Below, one piece after another: positions 8,697 to 17,275 of a stretch of 64,000 nt of DNA. Location of the stretch: assembly GCA_945865665.1 (NCBI GenBank), contig CAMBEE010000007.1:20584-84583 (forward strand), in the 5' to 3' direction. The first letter of the stretch is position 1. Each line of letters opens with the position of its first letter. The position numbers and the translations under genes are program-made. The stretch comes from an uncultured Clostridium sp. (GTDB lineage: Bacteria; Bacillota; Clostridia; TANB77; CAG-508). The notes beneath the pieces are model-generated. The model had not been told where the DNA came from. It did not search any database and was given only the letters and a program-made list of their open reading frames with translations.

Positions 8697-9075
8697 AAAT
8701 CTGACGAACGATTTTTATTGATTTTTCAAGAAAATCATGGTAATATATGACTATGCAATTTATTTGACAATTGTATAGTCAAAATTTTTAAAAATAAAAT
8801 TGAATTTTAAAATAAAAATTAAATCTAGCTACTTTGGAAGGACAAAAATATTTTAATTAATTTAATCTAATTTATTATTTCTAAATTTTAAGATTAAAAA
8901 TTAAGTTCAAAATTTAAATCGAAAATACCCAAAAGTATTGAGAAAATAAGACAAGGATGGAGGTGCATTTTTTATAGTGCAAATTGTCAATAAAATTGTA
9001 AATACAATTAATAAATATTTACTAAATAGTATTGCCAAAAGCAAAAATATTTAGTATAATTAGAAAGGACAGTAT
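8697..9075 (+). repeat. Conserved leader of Rpn element, copy 1 (non-coding)
   Basis: About 350 non-coding bases closely match the region before the second Rpn gene (39514-39889). They include a hairpin (GACTATGCAATT/AATTGTATAGTC), the short hairpin AATACCCAAAAGTATT, and GGAGGTGCATTTTTTATAGTGCA. The hairpin differs between copies by compensatory or wobble changes. The leader and gene were duplicated together. A promoter (TTGCCA, 17 bases, TATAAT, 9032-9060) lies directly before the gene, so the leader is mostly upstream of that transcript start. Confidence 0.65.
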
Positions 9076-9999
9076 ATGGTAAAAGAAAAAACAAACAAAG
9101 TAGAAAGATTACCAATTACAAATGATTATATATTTAAAAGAGTATTTGCATTTGAAGGAAATGAAAGTATATTAAAAGATTTTTTGGAAGCAATTTTAAA
9201 GAAGGACATTAAAGAAGTAGAAATAAAAAATCCAGAAATAATACCTTACGAAAAAGATGAAAAACGAGGACTATTAGATATAAAAGCTCAAATAGATGAT
9301 GGAACAATTTTAGACATAGAGATGCAAATGGAAGATGAGAAAAATACAGAAGAAAGAGGAACGGAATATTTAGGCAAAATGATATCAGAACAGCTACAAG
9401 AAGGAGAAGAATATATAAAATTAAAAAAGAGTATAGTAATATTTATAACAAATTATAATTTCTTAAAAAGGAATAGTTACCATAGTGTGGGAAAAGTAAA
9501 ATTTGATGAAACATTACCAGAAGAATATGTAAATATGGGATATAAAGAAGAAGACGAAATAGCATCAAAATACATAGAGTTTCATTATATAGAATTACCA
9601 AAATATAAGAAAAAAGAACCATCAAAATTTACAAAATTAGACCAATGGATGTGTATATTTACACAAAATGAGGAGGGGATTATTTTGGCAGAGAAAGAAA
9701 ATAAAGAAATAAAAAAAGCAATAAGAGCTTTAGACTTTATAAGTGCAGACCCAAAGGAAAGAGAAAGGCACAATTCTATATTAATGGCAGAGATTAATAG
9801 AAGAACTAGTGAGCATAATTTTTTTGAAGCTGGGAAAGAAGAACGGAATCCAAAAGGGAAGATATGAGCGGAATAAAGGAACGGAATAAGAAAAACAGCA
9901 AAAGAAATGTTAAATGAGAATATTCCAATAGAAACAATAATGAAGATTACAAAATTAACAAAAGAAGAACTATTAGAAATAAAAAACAATAATAAATAA
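9076..9999 (+). CDS. Rpn-family recombination-promoting nuclease (PD-(D/E)XK), three CGG +1 sites
   Basis: Rpn/PDDEXK-2 proteins are DNA endonucleases that promote RecA-independent recombination. The N-terminal core has DYIFKRVFAFEG and the nuclease motif GLLDIKAQIDDGTILDIEMQ (about residues 76-95). The zero frame stops at 9867. Skipping C at three successive CGG codons (9844, 9869, 9882) rebuilds the usual glycine-rich tail EE-GIQKGRYE-GIKE-GIRKTAKEML and the C-terminal helix pair IMKITKLTKEELLEI, giving about 306 residues. Three +1 shifts return to the original frame. The TATAAT box is only 16 bases before the ATG, so the mRNA leader is very short. Confidence 0.85.
9844..9884 (+). other. 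Three in-frame CGG +1 sites (Rpn copy 1)
   Basis: CGG at 9844-9846, 9869-9871 and 9882-9884 are preceded by GAA, GAG and GAA. Each is in frame only if the previous one has been shifted. After each, +1 reading gives GGA (Gly). Confidence 0.8.
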
Positions 10000-10013
10000 A
10001 ATAATATATATAT

Positions 10014-10069
10014 AAAGCGGAATAAATGAGGCTACTTTTTTAGCAGCCGCATTTATTCCGCTTTTTTAA
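10014..10069. terminator. Bidirectional terminator
   Basis: A 13-bp perfect stem (AGCGGAATAAATG/CATTTATTCCGCT) is followed by a T run on the plus strand and preceded by an A-rich stretch. It separates the Rpn gene from the convergent lipoprotein gene. Confidence 0.8.
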
Positions 10070-10072
10070 ATA

Positions 10073-10681
10073 CTAGAATTGACAGATATAATTATTACTA
10101 GGATAAATGGCTGAATTTTTTTCGTCATCTGAAAGACTATCAAAATTTTCTACATAATGACTATATTCGCCTTCTTTACAATCTGAAATTTCCTTAATTG
10201 AAACAGCAATTATTGAATTATCAGTTTTCTTAAAAAGAACATAATTAGTTGATAATCCATAAAATGTTCCTTCTTTGTATACAAGTGATTGAAAAGAAAC
10301 ACCATTTGCGCCAGTATTATGAATGATTGTAATAAAATTTTCTGAGTCGTCCATCATAACTACTTCATAGAAATCATTTGGAGCATCAAATGTATAAACT
10401 TTTTTTGAATAATCTGTTAAATGATATACTCCATTTGGTTCATAACATAAAGCATTATCTTGACGAAATGCCAATACATCACTTATCATATTTTCAATTT
10501 TGTGCCAGTCTGAGGTGTCTGAAAACTTTTCGTTAAGAGCAGTTTTATTTTCTGTTCTAGTTTCCTTTTGAGCCTCAGTTACGGTTTCATCCTTTTTTTC
10601 TGTCATTGTAGTATTCCGTGATGATGCACATCCTGTACAAATCACCATCATTGTTGCAACAAACATCATTAATTTTTTCAT
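10073..10681 (-). CDS. Putative lipoprotein, unknown function
   Basis: This 202-residue exported lipoprotein has the signal peptide MKKLMMFVATMMVICTG followed by the lipidated Cys at residue 18 and a Thr/Glu/Lys-rich linker. The globular part (SDWHKIENMISDVLAFRQDNALCYEP...) is not recognised. An AGGAGGAAG site precedes the start. Its codon choice (ACC, CTT, CGT, ACT) differs from its neighbours, suggesting recent transfer. It holds the only in-frame CGG in the window that is read straight through (residue 22); a +1 shift there would stop after four codons. Confidence 0.75.
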   Translation of the reverse strand: MKKLMMFVATMMVICTGCASSRNTTMTEKKDETVTEAQKETRTENKTALNEKFSDTSDWHKIENMISDVLAFRQDNALCYEPNGVYHLTDYSKKVYTFDAPNDFYEVVMMDDSENFITIIHNTGANGVSFQSLVYKEGTFYGLSTNYVLFKKTDNSIIAVSIKEISDCKEGEYSHYVENFDSLSDDEKNSAIYPSNNYICQF

Positions 10682-10793
10682 ATTGTCTTCCTCCTGTTTT
10701 GTGTGATGTTTTATGAACTATTTAATTGTAACTAATAATATTATATCATATTTTATATCGAGGGTCAAATTACAGTAGACATAATATTTAAAT

Positions 10794-10822
10794 TTGACAA
10801 TTTCTAGAAATTATAGTATAAT
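10794..10822 (+). promoter_or_regulatory. Promoter upstream of rnj
   Basis: TTGACA and TATAAT are spaced exactly 17 bases. The region from here to the rnj start (about 370 bases) is a very AT-rich 5' leader with a small hairpin near its start (TGCC/GGCA); I see no known riboswitch in it. Confidence 0.75.
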
Positions 10823-11197
10823 ACAAAAGATGTTGCCAAAGGGCACAAGAATGAGATTTTATAAAACCAAAATTTTAAAGAAAAATAAAAAGAGAACGGA
10901 TTAAAAATTAAAACAAAAGATAAGATATAAAGAGAAATTTAAATATCATTATGTTATTAGTAAAATTAACAAATTTGTAAAAATATTTTTATAATAATAT
11001 ATATAGATTTAATTATATAAATTTAATGTATTAATAAAAAATGAAAAATTAAAAGTGTTTTATGTGTGAATATTATTAATTTAAATTTTGTAATTATGCT
11101 AAAAACTAAAAAAACACGGTTTTATTAAAATTGAATATAGAATATTTTAAAGAAAAAGAAGCTTTAAAACTAAAATGAAAAGAAAGAGAGGAAAATT

Positions 11198-13195
11198 ATG
11201 GCAGAAGAAAAATTGAATAAAAAAGAAGAGAGAAAGCCAAAAGCACCCAGAAGAACAACAAATAAAAAGGTGCAAGATAAAAAACAAGAGATAAAAGAGA
11301 AAAAAGAAGAGACAGGAGTTCAAAGAGAAGAAAAAAGTACGAGAATTTCAAATAGTACAAAAAATTCAAATAGTACAAGAAATACAAGGACAACAAGAAG
11401 AACAAGAACTACAAGAAAACCAAGAGAAAGTAAAGTACAAGAGAATACAGAATTACAAGAATCAAGAGAGCTAGTTGTAAGGGGAGAAAGTGCAATTGTA
11501 GAAAGAAAATCTGCAAGAAGAAATAATATTTTTAAAAAATCAAAACTAAAAATTATTCCATTAGGTGGATTACATGAAGTTGGAAAAAATATCACAGTAT
11601 TTGAATATGATGATGAAATAATAGTAGTTGACTGTGGTTTGTCATTCCCAGATGACGATATGCTTGGGGTAGACTTAGTTATACCTGATATCACATATTT
11701 ACAAAGAAATGAAGAAAAAATTAAAGGATTAATAATAACACATGGACACGAAGATCATATAGGAAGTGTGCCATATTTATTAAAACAAATAAATATTCCA
11801 GTATATGCACCAAAACTAGCAATGGGATTAATAAGAAATAAATTAGAGGAACATAGAATTTTAAGAAGTTCAACATTAGTTGAAGTAACACAAGGTCAAA
11901 AAATCAAATTTGGTAAATATTTTGAGGTTGAATTTATCAGAAGTACACATAGTATACCAGATTCAGTAATGCTAGCAATAAAAACACCAGTTGGAACAAT
12001 TTTACACACAGGTGACTTTAAAGTTGATTACACACCAATAGATGGAAAAATAATGGACCTTGGAAGAATTGCAGAACTTGGAAATGAAGGAATTTTAGCA
12101 TTGATGTCAGATAGTACAAATGCTGAAAGAAAAGGATTTACAATGTCTGAAAGTTCGATAGGACCAGTATTTGACGAATTATTTGATGGATGTACAAAGA
12201 GAATTGTTGTTGCAACATTTGCATCAAATGTACACAGAGTTCAACAAATAGTAAGTTCAGCAGTAAAATATCACAGAAAAATTGCAATATGTGGTAGAAG
12301 TATGATAAATATGATTTCAACTGCAAAAGAGTTAGGATATATAGATTGTCCAGATGATATATTTATTGATATAGACACAATGTCAACATATAATGACGAA
12401 CAATTAGTAATTATAACAACTGGTAGCCAAGGTGAGACAATGTCTGCATTAACAAGAATGGCAGCAGGTGACCATAGAAAAGTTAAAATTACACCAAATG
12501 ATTTAGTTATAATTTCTGCAAACCCAATACCAGGAAATGAAAAATCAGTTTCAAAGGTAATTGATGATTTAATGCAAATAGGTGCAGAGGTTGTATATAG
12601 TGCATTAGCAGATGTTCACGTTTCAGGACATGCCTGCCAAGAAGAACAAAAATTGATATTTGCACTTTCAAAACCAAAATTCTTTATACCGGTTCATGGT
12701 GAATATAGACAATTAAAAGCACATGGGGAAACTGCTCAAATGATGGGTATTCCAGCTAAAAATATTGTTATGATGGAAAATGGTAGAATTGTTGAGCTAG
12801 ACGAAAATGACATCAAATTAGGTGGAATGGTTCCAAATGGTAGAGTTTTAGTTGATGGACTTGGTGTTGGAGATGTTGGAAATATTGTTTTAAGAGATAG
12901 ACAACATTTATCACAAGATGGTTTAATTGTTATTGTTTTAACAATGGATTCTTCAACAGGTGAAGTAGTTGCAGGACCTGATGTTATTTCAAGAGGTTTT
13001 GTATATGTTAGAGAATCAGAGAACTTAATGGATGATGTTAAAAATGTTGTTAGACATGAAATTGGAAAATGTGAGGAAAAAGGAATAAGAGACTGGTCAA
13101 CTATTAAGTCAACAGTTAGAGAAAATCTAAGAGATTATATTTTCTCTAAAACAAAGAGAAATCCTATGATAATTCCAATTATTATGGAAGTATAA
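11198..13195 (+). CDS. rnj: Ribonuclease J
   Basis: RNase J is a metallo-beta-lactamase-fold endo/5'-3' exoribonuclease central to mRNA turnover and rRNA maturation in Firmicutes. The zinc site motif ITHGHEDHIGS is at about residues 180-190, with later HTGDFK and the conserved VHGEYRQLKAH. Length is 665 residues, about 110 more than usual. The extra is an N-terminal low-complexity Lys/Arg/Thr/Ser extension (TRISNSTKNSNSTRN, then TRTTRRTRTTRK), probably disordered and RNA-binding. A GAGAGGA site precedes the start. Two tandem R2 repeats follow the stop. Confidence 0.93.
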   Translation: MAEEKLNKKEERKPKAPRRTTNKKVQDKKQEIKEKKEETGVQREEKSTRISNSTKNSNSTRNTRTTRRTRTTRKPRESKVQENTELQESRELVVRGESAIVERKSARRNNIFKKSKLKIIPLGGLHEVGKNITVFEYDDEIIVVDCGLSFPDDDMLGVDLVIPDITYLQRNEEKIKGLIITHGHEDHIGSVPYLLKQINIPVYAPKLAMGLIRNKLEEHRILRSSTLVEVTQGQKIKFGKYFEVEFIRSTHSIPDSVMLAIKTPVGTILHTGDFKVDYTPIDGKIMDLGRIAELGNEGILALMSDSTNAERKGFTMSESSIGPVFDELFDGCTKRIVVATFASNVHRVQQIVSSAVKYHRKIAICGRSMINMISTAKELGYIDCPDDIFIDIDTMSTYNDEQLVIITTGSQGETMSALTRMAAGDHRKVKITPNDLVIISANPIPGNEKSVSKVIDDLMQIGAEVVYSALADVHVSGHACQEEQKLIFALSKPKFFIPVHGEYRQLKAHGETAQMMGIPAKNIVMMENGRIVELDENDIKLGGMVPNGRVLVDGLGVGDVGNIVLRDRQHLSQDGLIVIVLTMDSSTGEVVAGPDVISRGFVYVRESENLMDDVKNVVRHEIGKCEEKGIRDWSTIKSTVRENLRDYIFSKTKRNPMIIPIIMEV

Positions 13196-13196
13196 A

Positions 13197-13271
13197 CCAT
13201 TGGGGACGTTCTCAAATTGGTTGAAAAATTTTATTAAAAACCATTGGGGACGTTCTCAAATTAGTTGAAAA
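13197..13271 (+). repeat. REP-like family R2, two tandem copies (left of second RAYT)
   Basis: CCATTGGGGACGTTCTCAAA followed by TTGGTTGAAAAATTTTATTA occurs twice in tandem, with one base difference in the second unit. Confidence 0.8.
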
Positions 13272-13361
13272 ATTTTATTAAATAACCAAAGAAAAAATTG
13301 GGGAAAATTAAATTGAATAAAAAGGTGGGACTAAAACTTTTGAAAAGGAGTAATTAATAGT

Positions 13362-14135
13362 ATGCCAAGAAATTCAAGAAAAAATTTTCCGGGGCTTTTT
13401 CATCATATAATGTCTCAAGGAATAAATAAAGAATATATTTTTGATGATGATAATTTGAAAAGAAAATATATAAATATAATTAATGAAAAATTACAAGAAA
13501 ATAATGTTAATATAATATCGTATTGTATTATGGATAATCATGTTCATATGTTAATCAATGTTCAAAAAATTGAAGATATGTGCAGGTTTATGCAACAGGT
13601 TAATACAAGTTATGCAAGATTCTATAATAAATTTTATGGTAGGGTTGGATACGTTTTTAGAAATAGATATCTTTCAAAATCAATTTTGGATGAAAGACAA
13701 CTAAAAAAATGTACTGTGTATATTCATAAAAATCCGGTGGTTGCTGAAATGGTAAAGAAGGAAGAAGATTATAGTTTTTCTAGTTATAATGAATATTTGC
13801 AAGGAATAAATGCATTTTCAATAATATCTTCAAATGCACGAGAGATGCTATTTGGAGATGTTTCAAGTGATGAATTTAAAAATTATTTTAAAGAGATGCA
13901 TAACTACAAAGATTATGAATTAAAAGAATTTGATGATTTTGAAGAAAAAGAGGATCTAGAAAAAATAATAAATAGGTATTCTAAATTTTCGGACAAAGAA
14001 AAAATAATTAAATTAAATGTTGAAGAGAAATTTTCTGAAAGAAAGTTAGCGGAAATTTTTAAAATGACAAGATATGAAATAAGAAAAATTTTAAAACAAG
14101 GGGAATATACAGATAAAACAAATAAACCAAATTAA
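13362..14135 (+). CDS. REP-associated tyrosine transposase (RAYT), second copy
   Basis: This 257-residue Y1/HUH transposase begins MPRNSRKNFPGLFHHIM, with HUH histidines in DNHVH near residue 65, VFRNRYLSK, and the predicted catalytic tyrosine in VYIHKNPV. The C-terminus carries a helix-turn-helix-like stretch (SERKLAEIFKMTRYEIRKIL). It is only distantly similar to the first RAYT. R2 repeats flank it in inverted orientation, and the right-hand repeat codes for the last residues (KPN). R2 is therefore its likely recognition element. Confidence 0.88.
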   Translation: MPRNSRKNFPGLFHHIMSQGINKEYIFDDDNLKRKYINIINEKLQENNVNIISYCIMDNHVHMLINVQKIEDMCRFMQQVNTSYARFYNKFYGRVGYVFRNRYLSKSILDERQLKKCTVYIHKNPVVAEMVKKEEDYSFSSYNEYLQGINAFSIISSNAREMLFGDVSSDEFKNYFKEMHNYKDYELKEFDDFEEKEDLEKIINRYSKFSDKEKIIKLNVEEKFSERKLAEIFKMTRYEIRKILKQGEYTDKTNKPN

Positions 14136-14155
14136 CAACGTCCCCATTGGTTGAA
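14124..14155 (-). repeat. REP-like family R2 (right of second RAYT, inverted)
   Basis: ACCAAATTAACAACGTCCCC followed by ATTGGTTGAA is the reverse complement of the R2 unit. It overlaps the transposase stop codon. Confidence 0.78.
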
Positions 14156-14168
14156 GGGAGAATAGAAA

Positions 14169-15809
14169 ATGGATTATAAAGATTTAGCAAATTTAATATT
14201 TCCAGATGCAAAGGAAATATCATATTATGAAGAAAAATATCCAGAAAGAGATTTACCAGAAGGAGCAATAGTAACAAGATTTGCTCCTAGTCCAACTGGA
14301 TTTGTACATATTGGAGGATTGTATCAATCATTAATAGCAAGGAAATTGGCTTCACAAACAAATGGAGTATTTTTCTTAAGAGTTGAAGATACAGACCAAA
14401 AAAGAGAAGTTGAAAATGCAGTATCTGGAATAGTAACTTCTTTAAAAGATTTTGCAATTGAGCCAGATGAAGGAATGATTTCTGAAGATGAGGGAAAAGG
14501 AAATTATGGACCATATAAACAAAGTCAAAGAAAAGAAATTTATCAAGCATATGCAAAATATCTAATTGAACAAGGTAAAGCATATCCATGTTTCTGTACA
14601 CCTGAAGATGTAGAAGAAATAAGGGCAAAACAAGAAGCTGCAAAGATCAGACCTGGATATTATGGTGTATGGGCAAAATGTAGAACAGTAACAGTTGAAG
14701 AGGCTATAAAAAGAATCCAAAATGGTGAAAACTATATAATCAGATTCAAATCTCTAGGAAGAGAAGACAGAAAAATACAACATCACGATGTAATTAAAGG
14801 AAAGGTTGATTTTCCAGAAAATGACCAAGATATAGTTATAATAAAAGCTGATGGTTTACCAACATATCATTTTGCACATGCAGTTGATGACCACTTAATG
14901 CATACAACACATGTAATAAGAGGAGATGAATGGTTATCTTCAGTTCCATTACATTTGCAATTATTCCATGAATTAGGATTTAAAGCTCCTAAATATGCAC
15001 ACATTGCACCAATTATGAAAAATGATAATGGAAACAAGAGAAAATTAAGTAAAAGAAAAGATGCAGAAGCTGCTGTAAGTTACTATGCAGAAGAAGGGAT
15101 TCCAGCAGAAGCTGTTAAAGAATATTTAATGAATATTGCAAATTCTACATTCGAAAATTGGAGAAGAGCAAACCCAGATAAATCAATGGATGAGTTCCAA
15201 TTGCAATTAAATAAAATGAGTGTTAGTGGGGCATTATTTGATATGGTCAAATTATTAGATGTATCAAAAACAGTAATATCAAAAATGTCTGCAGAAGAAG
15301 TATATGAAAATGCTTTAAATTGGGCTTCAAAATATGACCAAGAATTAGTAGAAATCTTAAAAGATAAGGAATATGCTTTAAAAGTTTTTGGTATAGAAAG
15401 AGGAAACAAAAAACCAAGAAAAGATATATCAAAATGGTCAGATGTTAAAGAAAATGTTGAATATATGTATAATGAATTATTTGAAAAAAACCAAGAAGAA
15501 TACCCATTCCAAGTAATTAATGATAAAGAATCAATTGAAAAAATTTTAAAATTATATGTTGAAAAATATTATGATGAAAATGATGATAAACAAACTTGGT
15601 TTGATAAAATAAAAGAGTTATCAGGTGAAATGGGCTATGCTAAAGAAGTTAAAGAATTTAAAGCAAACCCAGGAATGTATACAGCACATGTTGGTGATGT
15701 TAGTACAGTTCTAAGAGTTGCTTTAACAAAAAGAACTAATACACCAGATTTATATGAAATCATGAAAGTTCTTGGAAAAGAAGAGATAGAAAGACGTTTG
15801 AGACAATAG
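14169..15809 (+). CDS. gltX: Glutamyl-tRNA synthetase
   Basis: This class I aminoacyl-tRNA synthetase charges tRNA-Glu. The HIGH-type motif is PSPTGFVHIGG at residues 40-50, VEDTDQKRE follows, and the KMSKS-type motif is KRKLSKRKD near residue 292. Length is 546 residues with a complete anticodon-binding half. The start follows GAAGGGAG. The last codons (LRQ) lie within an R1 element that begins at the stop codon. Confidence 0.93.
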   Translation: MDYKDLANLIFPDAKEISYYEEKYPERDLPEGAIVTRFAPSPTGFVHIGGLYQSLIARKLASQTNGVFFLRVEDTDQKREVENAVSGIVTSLKDFAIEPDEGMISEDEGKGNYGPYKQSQRKEIYQAYAKYLIEQGKAYPCFCTPEDVEEIRAKQEAAKIRPGYYGVWAKCRTVTVEEAIKRIQNGENYIIRFKSLGREDRKIQHHDVIKGKVDFPENDQDIVIIKADGLPTYHFAHAVDDHLMHTTHVIRGDEWLSSVPLHLQLFHELGFKAPKYAHIAPIMKNDNGNKRKLSKRKDAEAAVSYYAEEGIPAEAVKEYLMNIANSTFENWRRANPDKSMDEFQLQLNKMSVSGALFDMVKLLDVSKTVISKMSAEEVYENALNWASKYDQELVEILKDKEYALKVFGIERGNKKPRKDISKWSDVKENVEYMYNELFEKNQEEYPFQVINDKESIEKILKLYVEKYYDENDDKQTWFDKIKELSGEMGYAKEVKEFKANPGMYTAHVGDVSTVLRVALTKRTNTPDLYEIMKVLGKEEIERRLRQ

Positions 15810-15831
15810 GGACAGTGCAAATTTGTCTCAT
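15798..15831 (+). repeat. REP-like family R1
   Basis: TGAGACAA-TAGGGACAGTGC-AAATTTGTCTCA has the R1 arms with a variant core. It overlaps the gltX stop. Confidence 0.7.
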
Positions 15832-15878
15832 GATATATGTAGGAATTTGTTGAAAAAATTGTCTTGAGGTGATTTGAA

Positions 15879-16061
15879 ATGGATTATAATATTGGGGATA
15901 TCGTTAGAACTAAAAAGCAACATCCTTGTGGAAGTAAATTGTGGGAAATAACCAGAGTTGGCGTTGATTTTAAATTGAAATGTCAAGGTTGTGGACACAT
16001 CGTAATGGTTCCAAGGGAAAAAGCTTTGAAAATGATAACAAAGAAAATAGAAGACAAATGA
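15879..16061 (+). CDS. DUF951 family protein
   Basis: This 60-residue protein matches the DUF951 pattern: MDYNIGDIVRTKKQHPCGS, then W-x-I-TRVGVDFKLKCQGCGHIVMVPR. Cys at about 17, 35 and 38 suggest metal binding. The function of the family is unknown; it is common in Firmicutes. The start follows TTGAGGTG. Confidence 0.85.
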   Translation: MDYNIGDIVRTKKQHPCGSKLWEITRVGVDFKLKCQGCGHIVMVPREKALKMITKKIEDK

Positions 16062-16128
16062 ATCAGTGGGGACGTTGTTAAAATGGTTGAATTTTTCAAC
16101 CATTTTAACAACGTCCCCACTGGTTCAT
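16061..16128. repeat. REP-like family R2, full palindrome
   Basis: Two R2 units face each other around GAATTTTTC, giving an almost perfect hairpin of about 30 bp per arm (CAGTGGGGACGTTGTTAAAA outward). Confidence 0.85.
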
Positions 16129-16222
16129 AAAAAAATGTCGAAAATTGACATCTTTTTCTTATGTACAACATAATATATAGTATAACACATCAAATAAAAG
16201 TGTTATGCAGGAGGTGACTTTT

Positions 16223-16492
16223 ATGGAGCCACAAGAAGTATTTTGCTATGACAAAAAAGAAGATAAATGCAATAACAATAAATGTTTTGGAATCATAACA
16301 GTAATATTAGCAATTGCTTTTTCATTTGTTGTTGGACTATTGGTTGGTGCAGCTGCAATAGCATCTGAAATATTAGCATCTTTTGGAGCAATAATAGTTT
16401 TAGCAGTTGTTTTGGGATTACTTCTAATTTTATCTATTATATTACTAATTTGTAATAGAAAGAAAGATAAAAAAAGAAAATGTTGTTGCTAA
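16223..16492 (+). CDS. Small two-helix membrane protein
   Basis: This 89-residue protein has a Cys-containing N-terminal segment (EVFCYDKKEDKCNNNKCFG), two hydrophobic segments (about 25-50 and 55-78) rich in Ala/Gly, and a Lys/Cys-rich tail ending KCCC. The start was set at the ATG seven bases after AGGAGGT; an upstream in-frame ATG overlaps that site. No family is recognised. Confidence 0.6.
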   Translation: MEPQEVFCYDKKEDKCNNNKCFGIITVILAIAFSFVVGLLVGAAAIASEILASFGAIIVLAVVLGLLLILSIILLICNRKKDKKRKCCC

Positions 16493-16497
16493 AAGTG

Positions 16498-16570
16498 TGA
16501 ACCAATGGGGACGTTGTTAAAATGGTTGAAAAATTTTTCAACCATTTTAACAACGTCCCCATTGGTTCAT
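16498..16570. repeat. REP-like family R2, full palindrome
   Basis: GAACCAATGGGGACGTTGTT and its inverted copy face each other around a short A/T loop, followed by an extra ATTGGTTC. Confidence 0.85.
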
Positions 16571-16587
16571 ATTGGTTCCTAAAAAAA

Positions 16588-16626
16588 ATTCGGGATTGAA
16601 GACCCGTCCCCTAATCCCGTTTTTTT
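16588..16626. terminator. REP-like family R3 hairpin, probable terminator
   Basis: CGGGATT pairs with AATCCCG around GAAGACCCGTCCCCT, followed by eight Ts on the plus strand and preceded by A8 for the minus strand. It lies between convergent genes, so it could end both transcripts. Confidence 0.7.
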
Positions 16627-17219
16627 TAAATATATTTTTCAATTTCATTCCATACATCATCCATATAAATTCTTCTTTCAGAAGAAAATGGAAAAGTAGG
16701 AATATCACCAATTGGATTTAAAGTTTTTTGTAATTTGCTAGCTACATCTGGAACTTTAGTAACAGCAATTTTATCAGCTTTATTTGCCAAAATCATACAA
16801 GGTAAACCGGAACGAATAACATAATCGTACATAAGTTTATCATTTTCAGTAGGTGAATGACGAATATCTACTAAAAAGATAATCAAAGAAATTTGTTCTC
16901 TGTTAAATAGATATTGTTCAATAAATTTTCCAACTTGTTCTTGTTCTTTTTTAGACATTTTGCTGTAGCCATATCCAGGCAAATCAACAAAATAAAATTT
17001 CTCATCTATATTATAAAAATTAATTTGTCTTGTTTTTCCAGGTTCACTACTTGTTCTAGCAAGCTTTTTTCTGTTTATCATGGTGTTTATAAAACTTGAT
17101 TTTCCAACATTAGATTTACCAACTAAAACAATTTCTGGTAAATTATTTTTCGGATATTGAGCAGGTTTTACTGCTGATACTTCAAATTTTGGATTATTTA
17201 CTATCATATTTGCTGACAT
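16626..17219 (-). CDS. engB: Ribosome biogenesis GTPase EngB/YsxC
   Basis: This TRAFAC-class GTPase is needed for 50S ribosome assembly. G1 is GKSNVGKSS at residues 34-42, G3 is DLPGYG near residue 75, and G4 is NKAD. Length of 197 residues is normal. It lies downstream of serS on the same strand, with an R1 element between. Confidence 0.93.
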   Translation of the reverse strand: MSANMIVNNPKFEVSAVKPAQYPKNNLPEIVLVGKSNVGKSSFINTMINRKKLARTSSEPGKTRQINFYNIDEKFYFVDLPGYGYSKMSKKEQEQVGKFIEQYLFNREQISLIIFLVDIRHSPTENDKLMYDYVIRSGLPCMILANKADKIAVTKVPDVASKLQKTLNPIGDIPTFPFSSERRIYMDDVWNEIEKYI

Positions 17220-17250
17220 TCCTTTCTATCAAATCTATCAAGGTATAAAA

Positions 17251-17274
17251 TTTTGCACTGTCCCATTTGTCTCA
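17251..17274 (-). repeat. REP-like family R1 (half element)
   Basis: GCACTGTCCCATTTGTCTCA is the reverse complement of the R1 variant beside gltX. Only one arm is well kept. Confidence 0.6.
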
Positions 17275-17275
17275 T

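Noticed and set aside
9443..9989. Minus-strand ORFs inside both Rpn genes
   Set aside because: Hydrophobic shadow frames of A-rich coding DNA with no start signals.
13197..16570. CRISPR array suggested by repeated GGGGACGTT units
   Set aside because: Units are palindromic, irregularly spaced and in both orientations, with no spacers of fixed length and no cas genes.
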